A stretch of 64,000 bases of DNA. Origin: Mesobacillus jeotgali. GTDB lineage: Bacteria; Bacillota; Bacilli; Bacillales; Cytobacillaceae. The stretch covers positions 3,900,001-3,964,000 of the forward strand of contig NZ_CP109811.1 in the NCBI RefSeq assembly GCF_014856545.2. Direction: 5' to 3'. The translations under genes were made by a program, and so were the position numbers. Positions 52,824 through 60,448 of the stretch are shown here, piece after piece. Position 1 is the stretch's first letter; the number at the start of each line of letters is the position of its first letter. Under the pieces are notes generated by a model that did not search any database, was not told the origin of the DNA, and saw nothing but the letters and a program-made list of their open reading frames with translations.

Positions 52824-54410
52824 ATGAATAAAATCTTGAAACTGTCAGCATTCGCACTACTTTCAATTTCTCTTACTGCATGCTCTGAAGCCGCAGTAAA
52901 AGATACATCTCTTGATGATGTAAACAAGAAGGATCTTCCTCCAATCCATGAAGACTATTCATCTAACTGGTGGAAAGACCAGCCGAACGGAAACGCGGAT
53001 ACCAATAAGGACTGGGACGGCGAAGGCTGGATCTTGACAGCAAACGAAGTTAGTAACGGTATTGCCATAGCTGATATTAAAACTGGCAATACCGTAAAAT
53101 ACATCCAAAGCTCAGGTACACCCCACCATGTCCACTTGAACAAGGACCAGTCTTGGGCTTTTGCGACACAGCGTTACGGAACAAGCGTCCTAGCTATCAA
53201 TATGAAAACTCTGGAATCCCATAACATTGATTTTCCTGGATTTGATTCCGATCCCGCTCCTCAACACTTAACGTTTTCAAGGGATGGCAAATATGCTTTT
53301 ACCTCTTTGAACGGCGTTGGCGCGGTTGGAATGATTGATGCAGAAAAAGCTGAATTTGTTAAGGTCTTCAAAGATGTTGGTAAAAAGCCAAGGGATTTGA
53401 ATGTCACTCCCGATGGCAAAAAGTTGTTTGTCAGCTTGCAGGCTGAATCTTTCATTACAGTCATCGACATCGAAACAGGTGACATGAGAAACCTGGAAAG
53501 AACGGAAACTGACTACGGAAAAGGAACAGGTTCCGGAATGGATATGTCAAACGATGGCAAGCTTGTAGCTGTTTCAAACACAGCAGACGATGAGATTGCT
53601 GTCTATGATGCGGAGTCGGAAAAACTTCTCAAGAAATTCGAGGATATTCCAAAGCCAGTTAACGTCCATTTCATGGGTGACACCTATGACCTTGTAACAG
53701 GCAACCGTAATGATGGATCCATTTCCATCATTGATGCAAAAAAATTAAAGTTCATCAAGACAATTAAAACAGGTCCCGGAACAAACATCCCTTATCTTGG
53801 TCCAGACGGATACTGGTATACTTCCCAGAATGGTGCTGGGTATTTGACAGTGCTGGATCCAGAAGACAACTACAAGATTGTAAGGAAAATCTGGGGCGTC
53901 CAGAATATCCACTGGCTAAGCTGGAGTCCTGATGGCAGCATGATGTTCGGTTCAAACTGGGGAGACAAAACCCTTACTAAAATCGACCTTACAAAGAAGA
54001 GGGACTTCAGACAGACAATACCTGTTGGTCTGAATCCAAATGGAATCGCCATTAAAACAAATGTACCTAAAGACCAAATTTTAGCCTACCAAAAAGGCAA
54101 CGAAGAAGAAGCGAACAAAATCAAGAAAGCATCCACTCTTGTCTTCCCGGATGCAAGAAATGTCAATGAAGAAGCATTCCTTGGTACTTGCTTAACATGC
54201 CATGATATCGGCCGTATCATGAGAAACAACAGTAAAGGTCCCGAGGCATGGACATCAGTTGTTGACCGTATGAAAGGAAACGGAGCGAAAATGACCGATG
54301 AAGAGCGTCAGCAAATCATCGATTACCTGGCTTCTGACGAGCATAAGTCCCTTTCAATCCAAACGGAACTCGAAATGGAACTGGCGGAACAAAACAAAGA
54401 TAAAGAATAA
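52824..54410 (+). CDS. lipoprotein: beta-propeller plus C-terminal haem c domain
   Basis: 528 residues. Lipobox SLTAC (Cys 20); a WD/YVTN-type propeller over about 65-420 (repeats such as LNVTPDGKKLFVSL and LSWSPDGSMMFGSN); then a haem c domain with CLTCH (456-460) and a likely axial Met in GNGAKMTD. Histidines in GTPHHVHLN and PQHLTFS lie on the propeller. The fold recalls the cytochrome cd1 (NirS) family, but the haem c is C-terminal rather than N-terminal. Substrate unknown. Last gene of the oxidase operon, spaced 28 bases from the Fe-S gene. Confidence 0.75.
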   Translation: MNKILKLSAFALLSISLTACSEAAVKDTSLDDVNKKDLPPIHEDYSSNWWKDQPNGNADTNKDWDGEGWILTANEVSNGIAIADIKTGNTVKYIQSSGTPHHVHLNKDQSWAFATQRYGTSVLAINMKTLESHNIDFPGFDSDPAPQHLTFSRDGKYAFTSLNGVGAVGMIDAEKAEFVKVFKDVGKKPRDLNVTPDGKKLFVSLQAESFITVIDIETGDMRNLERTETDYGKGTGSGMDMSNDGKLVAVSNTADDEIAVYDAESEKLLKKFEDIPKPVNVHFMGDTYDLVTGNRNDGSISIIDAKKLKFIKTIKTGPGTNIPYLGPDGYWYTSQNGAGYLTVLDPEDNYKIVRKIWGVQNIHWLSWSPDGSMMFGSNWGDKTLTKIDLTKKRDFRQTIPVGLNPNGIAIKTNVPKDQILAYQKGNEEEANKIKKASTLVFPDARNVNEEAFLGTCLTCHDIGRIMRNNSKGPEAWTSVVDRMKGNGAKMTDEERQQIIDYLASDEHKSLSIQTELEMELAEQNKDKE

Positions 54411-54470
54411 GAACAACTAGCTCGAGCGCATTTGGCCAGAACCAACCTATACGCTGTTGCTGCACAAAAG

Positions 54471-54512
54471 AAAAATCCTAATGCTTCTTAACAGGGAGCA
54501 TTAGGATTTTCA
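54471..54512. terminator. bidirectional terminator
   Basis: AAAATCCTAATGCT / AGCATTAGGATTTT stem; ends the oxidase operon and the convergent LysR gene. Confidence 0.85.
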
Positions 54513-55390
54513 TCTAATTCTTTTATATAGTCCCATAGTCTCTCATGAAGATTTGATTTGAACTGTTTATCCTTCCTTAACAGGTAAAATGGGCGGAAAC
54601 GATCCCTGTCTTTGAAAGAACTGACCATAAGCTGTCTTGTTTTGACCTCGTGGCAGATCGCCAGCTTGGAAAAGACAGCCACACCAAGTCCATTTTTCAC
54701 ACCTTCTTTGATGAGCGTGTTGCTATTATACACGAGGACGGATTTCGGTTTGATATTCAACCTATACCATAGATCAAGGGTTGCCTGCCTCATCGCACAG
54801 CCTGGCTCTCTGATCAGCCAGGTCATTTCTTCGAGCTTGGCAGGGTCCTGGGCTTCCGGGTCTACCCTAAGCTGTGGAGAAACACCCAGAACGAGCAGGT
54901 CATCATAGAACTCATGAGAAATGAAGTCATACCGGCCGGCCTGTCCCTCGACAAGCGCAAGGTCAATATCAGAAGCATACAGCAAATCTGTAATGTGAAT
55001 AGACGTTCCGATGGTGATCTGGATCTGATTGCTTGTTATATCAGGATTCAACTTAATGAAGTCTTGAACCATTTTCGAAATCAGGCATTCGCCGATCGTA
55101 TTGCTGCAGCCAATCTTGATTGTTTGACTTGAATCTCCTTCTGCAAGGATATTTTCCAGTTTCTCATTCAAAGCAATCAACTGCTGGCCATGTTCATACA
55201 ATGTTTTGCCAGCCTCTGATAACTTGATTTTACGATTGGCCCTAATGAACAACTGTTTATTGTAGTAAGCCTCTAACTGGCTGATTTGATGGCTGACGGC
55301 TGGTTGGGAAAGATTTAGCATCTTCCCTGCCTGGGAGAAGCTTTCATATTTCGCAGCAGCAATAAAAGTCTTTAAATGTTCCAGATTCAA
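54488..55390 (-). CDS. LysR-family transcriptional regulator
   Basis: 300 residues: N-terminal HTH (FIAAAKYESFSQAGKMLNLSQPAVSHQISQLE) and a periplasmic-binding-like effector domain from about residue 90. The type is that of CysL/CbbR regulators. It is placed between the oxidase operon and the thiol operon and is divergent from a small membrane gene. Effector and targets are unknown; sulfur metabolism is plausible by context. Confidence 0.92.
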   Translation of the reverse strand: MNLEHLKTFIAAAKYESFSQAGKMLNLSQPAVSHQISQLEAYYNKQLFIRANRKIKLSEAGKTLYEHGQQLIALNEKLENILAEGDSSQTIKIGCSNTIGECLISKMVQDFIKLNPDITSNQIQITIGTSIHITDLLYASDIDLALVEGQAGRYDFISHEFYDDLLVLGVSPQLRVDPEAQDPAKLEEMTWLIREPGCAMRQATLDLWYRLNIKPKSVLVYNSNTLIKEGVKNGLGVAVFSKLAICHEVKTRQLMVSSFKDRDRFRPFYLLRKDKQFKSNLHERLWDYIKELDENPNAPC

Positions 55391-55432
55391 TATGATCGCA
55401 CCCCTTTATACTATAGCATTGGAGGGAATAAA

Positions 55433-55618
55433 ATGAAAAAAGTAGATATCATCATTACCGTTATTGTATTATCTGTTTTTATCTTGGGCTTAATGTACTT
55501 TACCAAGGATAATTCCGTCACATATCGCGACGTTAAATTCGAAATTGCTTCATTGGCCATTTTAACCACTGTTTCCCTGTTCACTTATTTCGGTATCAGA
55601 AGAAATTTAAATCATTAA
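55433..55618 (+). CDS. small two-helix membrane protein
   Basis: 61 residues starting at ATG 55433 with GGAGGG upstream; the longer ORF start overlaps the LysR gene and is rejected. Helices about 4-22 and 38-56 with a short loop (DNSVTYRDVKFE). No family recognised. Divergent from LysR and followed by an operator-like dyad and a perfect hairpin. Confidence 0.65.
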   Translation: MKKVDIIITVIVLSVFILGLMYFTKDNSVTYRDVKFEIASLAILTTVSLFTYFGIRRNLNH

Positions 55619-55626
55619 TTGGCATT

Positions 55627-55642
55627 ATACCACACAGGGTTT
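55627..55642. promoter_or_regulatory. CsoR/CstR-type operator-like dyad, degenerate
   Basis: ATACC-ACACAG-GGTTT just after the stop codon of the small gene. Right half imperfect. Same N6 centre as the other three sites. Confidence 0.4.
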
Positions 55643-55668
55643 AAGATGTGAGAGAAATATTGTTGAGT

Positions 55669-55699
55669 AAAACCTAGGAGAACTCCTAGGTTTTATTTT
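55669..55699. terminator. terminator of the small membrane gene
   Basis: AAAACCTAGGAG-AA-CTCCTAGGTTTT perfect palindrome plus T-run. Confidence 0.85.
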
Positions 55700-55767
55700 G
55701 TTCCTTGAAGCAGTATACTAGCAATCAAAAGCAGGAAAACCTTGCTGGCAAAAATAAGAGAATAAAT

Positions 55768-55796
55768 TTGAAACTTATCTACAGTAATTATACAAT
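55768..55796 (+). promoter_or_regulatory. SigA-type promoter of ccdA
   Basis: -35 TTGAAA (55768-55773), 17-base spacer, -10 TACAAT (55791-55796). Confidence 0.7.
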
Positions 55797-55805
55797 AAAA
55801 ACATA

Positions 55806-55825
55806 CTATACCAACAGGGGTATGT
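55806..55825 (+). promoter_or_regulatory. CsoR/CstR-type operator of ccdA
   Basis: ATACC-AACAGG-GGTAT (55808-55823), identical half-sites and spacing to site B of the yrk operon, about 11 bases downstream of the -10. Confidence 0.7.
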
Positions 55826-55897
55826 TTTTAAATACTCTTAATTAATCCTTAACAAAGACATCACAATATAGATAACAGAAAAGGAGTGAAATATATA

Positions 55898-56611
55898 ATG
55901 ACGGAAATTGGATTATTTTTTGCTTTTACTGCTGGAATTTTATCATTCTTCTCACCATGTGTATTCCCCCTACTCCCCGCTTACATAACACATTTGACTG
56001 GCGGAAAGATTGAGGGATCTAAAGTAGCTGTGGATCGTGCTACACTTTTTACCCGTTCATTCGGATTCATTTTAGGCTTTAGTTTGATTTTCATTGTCAT
56101 GGGAGCGTCTGCATCGTTCCTTGGACAGGTTTTCGCAAATTACCGGACAATCGTGATGCAAATTGCTGGATTGCTGATCATCATTTTCGGCCTTCAGATG
56201 GCTGGATTACTGAATATCAAGTTCCTGATGATGGAGAAAAAGGTCCAATCTGAAAATAAACCAAAAGGTGCATTCAGCTCAGTATTCCTAGGAATGGCGT
56301 TTGCGAGCGGATGGTCACCTTGTGTCGGACTTGCACTCTCATCCATCCTGCTTTTGGCGAGCTCTTCCGATACTCTATACCAGGGAATGTACCTGCTGAC
56401 TTCTTATTCTCTTGGAATGGCAGTTCCTTTCCTAATCATATCTTTTGTCATTTCTTATTCATTAAAAGCAATCAAGAAAATCAACAAATATCTTTCTAAG
56501 CTTGCACTTGTGAATGGTATGATTATGGTAGGAATGGGCTTCCTTGTCCTTTCCGGGCAAATGCAGAAAATCAGTGCCTGGCTGTCTGCTTACAGCTTAT
56601 TCGGAGTTTAA
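55898..56611 (+). CDS. ccdA: CcdA-type thiol electron transporter
   Basis: 237-residue six-helix protein of the DsbD-gamma/CcdA family. The two redox Cys are in SFFSPCVFPLLPAY (helix 1) and SGWSPCVGLAL (helix 4). It carries reducing power across the membrane to extracytoplasmic thioredoxins such as TlpA/ResA, needed to keep apocytochrome c CXXCH reduced. AAGGAGTG supports ATG 55898. First gene of a group that ends with a TlpA protein, next to the c-type oxidase genes it would serve. Confidence 0.92.
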   Translation: MTEIGLFFAFTAGILSFFSPCVFPLLPAYITHLTGGKIEGSKVAVDRATLFTRSFGFILGFSLIFIVMGASASFLGQVFANYRTIVMQIAGLLIIIFGLQMAGLLNIKFLMMEKKVQSENKPKGAFSSVFLGMAFASGWSPCVGLALSSILLLASSSDTLYQGMYLLTSYSLGMAVPFLIISFVISYSLKAIKKINKYLSKLALVNGMIMVGMGFLVLSGQMQKISAWLSAYSLFGV

Positions 56612-56674
56612 GCATCCAGCTGTAATGCTTTTCAAAAAGTTGATGTAAGGCAGTATTAAGGAGTGACCTATGCA

Positions 56675-57370
56675 GTGAAGAAAGAACTGGTTGGAAAAAG
56701 TGTACTGGTTGTCGAAGATGATCCTAAAATCCGTACGCTTGTAAAGATCTATCTATCAAATGAAGGCTATGAGGTCCTTGAAGCGGACAATGGGATTACT
56801 GCACAGGAAATGATTGAAAAATATGATCCATGCATCCTCATCCTTGACCTTATGCTCCCTGGCAAAAGCGGCGAGGAGATTTGCCGCTGGCTGCGGAATG
56901 ACCTGGAAAGTATGATGCCTGTCATCATGCTTACCGCAAAAGCTTCTGAAAAGAGCAGGATCGAAGGCTTTAAACTTGGCGCCGATGATTATGTCGTAAA
57001 ACCATTCAGTCCAGCGGAGTTGATGGTCAGGATTGAAGCGGTGCTAAGGAGGACGGCAAGCCGATGCGGGAAGCTGACTTTTACAGGACTAACCATTAAA
57101 CCGGCTAAGGGGCAGGCACTGGTCGATGGCGAACCGCTCGATTTGACCAATTTTGAATTCAGGCTTCTTCATATGTTCATGCAGCACCCTGGTCAAATCC
57201 TTTCAAGGACGCAAATACTCGATACCATTTATGAAAACAACGAAAAAGCCGTTACTGAACGGACCATTGACGTCCATATAAAAAATCTCCGTGAAAAAAT
57301 AAAAGAAAAATCGCCGAGAGATTATATTCAGACTGTAAGAGGAATGGGGTATAAATTTGCGGCGAATTAA
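56675..57370 (+). CDS. OmpR-family response regulator
   Basis: About 231 residues; receiver (VLVVEDDPKIR; phospho-Asp in LILDLMLPGKSG; Lys in DYVVKPFSP) and winged helix (LTNFEFRLLHMFMQHP; VTERTIDVHIKNLREKI). GTG 56675 is 12 bases after AAGGAG; GTG 56663, nearer, is the alternative. Overlaps the kinase gene. It follows ccdA by about 60 bases, so the operon may be wired to redox or thiol signals. Confidence 0.9.
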   Translation: MKKELVGKSVLVVEDDPKIRTLVKIYLSNEGYEVLEADNGITAQEMIEKYDPCILILDLMLPGKSGEEICRWLRNDLESMMPVIMLTAKASEKSRIEGFKLGADDYVVKPFSPAELMVRIEAVLRRTASRCGKLTFTGLTIKPAKGQALVDGEPLDLTNFEFRLLHMFMQHPGQILSRTQILDTIYENNEKAVTERTIDVHIKNLREKIKEKSPRDYIQTVRGMGYKFAAN

Positions 57371-58424
57371 AAGCATGGCGAATTTATTACTATCTAAGCT
57401 TGTGGCAATCAACAGCGTTGTCATCCTGCTGGTTATTATGCTGGCAGGGATATCGGTAAAAGATTATGCCTGCTTCCTTGTCAACCATGAACAAGTGACC
57501 GGTGCGCAGCTTGTTGACACTTTAAATTCCTTCCTGATCAAAGTAAGTGTCGTGGCATTTGTCATTGCCGGTCTTTTGCATTATTTTTCAGTGAAAAGGA
57601 TTGTCAATCCTGTAAAAGCAATGGCATCAGCGGCAAATCAGGTTAAAACAGGGAATATTCCGCCGAAAATTGATGTTCCTGCAAGCGGAGAACTCGGTGA
57701 ACTCGTAACAAACTTTAACGCCATGACAGAAACACTATCTGTTGTTCAAACAAGGCGGGAAGAAATGTTAAGGGATATCGCCCACGAATTAAGGACCCCG
57801 CTTACGAATATCAACGGCTACCTGGAAGCCCTTCACAATGGTGTTTTAAAGGGAGACGAAGAGCTTTTCGGGTCGCTTCTCGATGAATCCAGGCGGATCA
57901 CAAGGATCGTCGACCTGATTGCCGAGTTGGATGCCTGGAGTCAGGAGTCCCATTTCCCTGAAAAACAGTTTGAAGAAATTAACATGAAACAGGTGTTGGC
58001 CGAATCCCTTGCCGCCTTCCACCTGAAGCTGTCGGACAGGTTTGGGTCATTCAGCCAGCAGATCGATCATGCTTCAATTCTTGGCCATAAGGACGGTTTG
58101 AAACAAGTGCTGGCCAATCTGCTGCAGAATATCATTGATTATGATACCGGCGGTCACCTTGCCATCAAGGGACAGCAAGATGCTGAAGGTTACAGGGTTA
58201 CTTTTACCCATGAAGGAACCTATATTGATCCAGAAAAAAAAGAACTTATTTTTGAGCGATTTTACAGGCTTGAAGAATCTCGCAGCACAAAAGCGGAAGG
58301 TGCAGGACTCGGGCTGGCCATCGCCAAAAGCATTATTGACGCCCATCATGGGACAATAGGCCTCGATACAGATGGGCACCATCACTCATTCTGGATAAGA
58401 ATTCCAACCCGTTCCATTTCTTAA
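57357..58424 (+). CDS. two-component sensor histidine kinase
   Basis: 355-residue kinase with a very short extracytoplasmic loop (about residues 32-58, containing one Cys in KDYACFLVNHEQ) between two helices, then HAMP (about 80-130), HisKA (RDIAHELRTPLTNINGY) and HATPase_c (LLQNIIDYD, GAGLGLAIAKSI). The small sensor region suggests sensing inside the membrane. A TTG start overlaps the regulator gene by 14 bases; ATG 57375 is an alternative. Confidence 0.9.
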   Translation: MRRIKSMANLLLSKLVAINSVVILLVIMLAGISVKDYACFLVNHEQVTGAQLVDTLNSFLIKVSVVAFVIAGLLHYFSVKRIVNPVKAMASAANQVKTGNIPPKIDVPASGELGELVTNFNAMTETLSVVQTRREEMLRDIAHELRTPLTNINGYLEALHNGVLKGDEELFGSLLDESRRITRIVDLIAELDAWSQESHFPEKQFEEINMKQVLAESLAAFHLKLSDRFGSFSQQIDHASILGHKDGLKQVLANLLQNIIDYDTGGHLAIKGQQDAEGYRVTFTHEGTYIDPEKKELIFERFYRLEESRSTKAEGAGLGLAIAKSIIDAHHGTIGLDTDGHHHSFWIRIPTRSIS

Positions 58425-58492
58425 TCAAACCTTAACAATACGATAGCATACTGGTCTGTAAATCTAGTTTGCGTATTGAAGGAGAGATTGCC

Positions 58493-58906
58493 ATGGAATT
58501 TACTTACTATAATGAAAAGCTGATCGGACAATTGGAATATGGATTCCTTCCAATTTCCCCGAATACTGAGATGGGCTACAGGCCTATGGAACTGTTCGTA
58601 TCCTCATTGACTGGATGCAGTACCTCGGTGCTGGCAAATATTCTAGTCAAGAAGAGAATAGACTATAAAAGAATTGACGTCGAAGTGACAGCAGTCAGGA
58701 ATGCCAAAGAGGCCAACCGAATTGAACAGTTGACATTCAATGTGGCCGTCCAGACTGATACAGAGGATAAGGCAAGCCAGGCTGACAAAATTGCCGGACT
58801 TGTCCTGAAAAATTGCGGCATGATTCAATCTGTCATTGGAAGTATTGATATCCAATATCAGATTGCTTTCACGCCAGACCAGCCAAAAAAAGGTGATGTT
58901 GCTTGA
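58493..58906 (+). CDS. OsmC/Ohr-family protein
   Basis: 137 residues with the fold's Cys pair: one in SSLTGCSTSVLANIL (about 42) and one in LKNCGMIQSV (about 107). OsmC proteins reduce organic peroxides, and some act on persulfides. ATG 58493 has AAGGAGAG upstream. Located between a two-component system and TlpA, so a thiol or persulfide role would fit. Confidence 0.85.
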   Translation: MEFTYYNEKLIGQLEYGFLPISPNTEMGYRPMELFVSSLTGCSTSVLANILVKKRIDYKRIDVEVTAVRNAKEANRIEQLTFNVAVQTDTEDKASQADKIAGLVLKNCGMIQSVIGSIDIQYQIAFTPDQPKKGDVA

Positions 58907-59514
58907 ACTATATAACATTAGGCAGGTTCACGCTGCCTGCAGATTTACTTGCAGCGTTTGCCGCCATTTTTATTGGAGCCATGATTTACCGGCTCAAGGA
59001 AAAAAAGAGTATCGATGATTGGTTTTGGAACAGCTTCTTCATTTACATAGCGATTTATAAACTCAGCTATGCAATCTTCAATTTCAAGCTTTTCATTGAT
59101 ACCCCATTCTCCCTTCTCTACTTTAATGGCGGTACAGAAGGCCAGATTCTAGCATTTCTAGGAATCGCAATATATTTATTTTGGCTAACAAGGAAAAAAG
59201 ACAGTACCATCAAAGCTGAGGACTATCTCCCTGGGTACTTTATTTTCTTTTTACTGTATTGGACAGGATTATTTGCCTTTTCACAGGATTTCTTTGCCGC
59301 TGCCATCCAGGCCATTTTATTGGTGTTGTTCATTATGTTTTACTTAAAAAACATAAAGCTTTCTGCTGAGTACGCTATATTGTTCCTGATGCTAGAAGCA
59401 CTGATACTTAGCCTTTATTCCAATTTACTGGCAGTGGAGAATCTGTTGATTTTCGCACTCGGAATTTACTTAATCATTTTTCAGCGTTTTAATAAGGAGG
59501 AATTTCAGCATTGA
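58903..59514 (+). CDS. multi-helix membrane protein of unknown function
   Basis: 203 residues, about six helices. TTG start overlaps the OsmC stop by four bases, with AAGGTGATG before it, and its own end overlaps the TlpA start by four bases: a tightly coupled unit. The N-terminus (YITLGRFTLPADLLAAFAA) faintly recalls Lgt-like proteins, but the Lgt catalytic region is missing. Perhaps an accessory to TlpA or CcdA. Confidence 0.7.
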   Translation: MNYITLGRFTLPADLLAAFAAIFIGAMIYRLKEKKSIDDWFWNSFFIYIAIYKLSYAIFNFKLFIDTPFSLLYFNGGTEGQILAFLGIAIYLFWLTRKKDSTIKAEDYLPGYFIFFLLYWTGLFAFSQDFFAAAIQAILLVLFIMFYLKNIKLSAEYAILFLMLEALILSLYSNLLAVENLLIFALGIYLIIFQRFNKEEFQH

Positions 59515-60098
59515 ATAAAAATCTATTATCATTCGCGATTTTAGCACTGGCTGTTGTCATTTTGGTCGTGAATATCTGGAAACCGGGATCGACAGAAAGC
59601 CAAAAAGATACGACTGCTCCATCAGGCGAATCAGTAGAAACAACTGAAGATATTCCAGGCGCGAAGCTGTCTTCGCTGCGTGAAGGCGCCGAGGCACCTG
59701 ATTTTGAGTTAACTACACTCGACGGTCAGCCTGCAAAGCTTTCAGATTACCGTGGCCAAAAGGTCATCTTGAACTTCTGGGCGACCTGGTGCCCGCCATG
59801 CAGAGCAGAAATGCCTCACATGCAAAACTTTTACGAAGAACATAAAGATGACGGAGTGGAAATTCTTGCGGTTAACCTGACAAGCATGGATAAAGGCAGA
59901 GACGCAATTGAAGAGTTCGTCAACGAATTTGGCCTGACCTTCCCAATCCCACTTGATGAAGAGGGAGATGCAGGAACGACATACCAGGCATTTACCATCC
60001 CAACCAGCTACATCCTTGATGAAAACGGAGTGATTATTAAGAAGATAGTCGGACCGATGGATGAGAACATGATGAAGGACCTTACTGGGGTAAAATAA
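59511..60098 (+). CDS. TlpA/ResA-type membrane-anchored thioredoxin
   Basis: 195 residues: signal anchor (about 6-22), a Ser/Thr/Glu-rich linker, and a thioredoxin fold with the active site FWATWCPPCRAEMPH and cis-Pro in FTIPTSYI. It reduces apocytochrome c Cys pairs after being reduced by CcdA. TTG start with AAGGAGG. Last gene of the ccdA group. Confidence 0.9.
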   Translation: MNKNLLSFAILALAVVILVVNIWKPGSTESQKDTTAPSGESVETTEDIPGAKLSSLREGAEAPDFELTTLDGQPAKLSDYRGQKVILNFWATWCPPCRAEMPHMQNFYEEHKDDGVEILAVNLTSMDKGRDAIEEFVNEFGLTFPIPLDEEGDAGTTYQAFTIPTSYILDENGVIIKKIVGPMDENMMKDLTGVK

Positions 60099-60132
60099 GA
60101 AAAGTCGCGGCAGATGCCCGCGACTTTTCTTG
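60099..60132 (+). terminator. terminator of the ccdA-tlpA group
   Basis: AAAAGTCGCGG / CCGCGACTTTT stem-loop. Confidence 0.85.
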
Positions 60133-60138
60133 TTTAAT

Positions 60139-60442
60139 GGACATTTTGGTGATGCTCCGCCCTCGAAATGTCTATAAAAACTACTTTCTTGAACATTTTG
60201 GTGATGCTTCGCCTTCGAAATGTCCATTAAACCCTCTTTCTTGGACATTTTGGCTCTGCTTTGCCTTCGAAATGTCCATTAAACCCTCTTTCTTGGACAT
60301 TTTGGCTCTCCTCCGCCTTCGAAATGTCCATTAAATTCTCTTTCTTGGACATTTTGGTGATGCTTCGCCTTCGAAATGTCCATTAAACCCTCTTTCTTGG
60401 ACATTTTGGCTTTGCTCCGCCTTCGAAATGTCTATTAAACCA
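60139..60442. repeat. 52-bp tandem array 4, units with internal inverted repeat
   Basis: Units start (GGACATTTTGG) at 60139, 60191, 60243, 60295, 60347 and 60399, exactly 52 bases each. GGACATTT pairs with AAATGTCC across a 35-base dyad. Between convergent genes (tlpA and the nucleotidase). The related relic near 13.1 kb shares the arm sequence. No ORF. Confidence 0.95.
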
Positions 60443-60448
60443 AGGATC

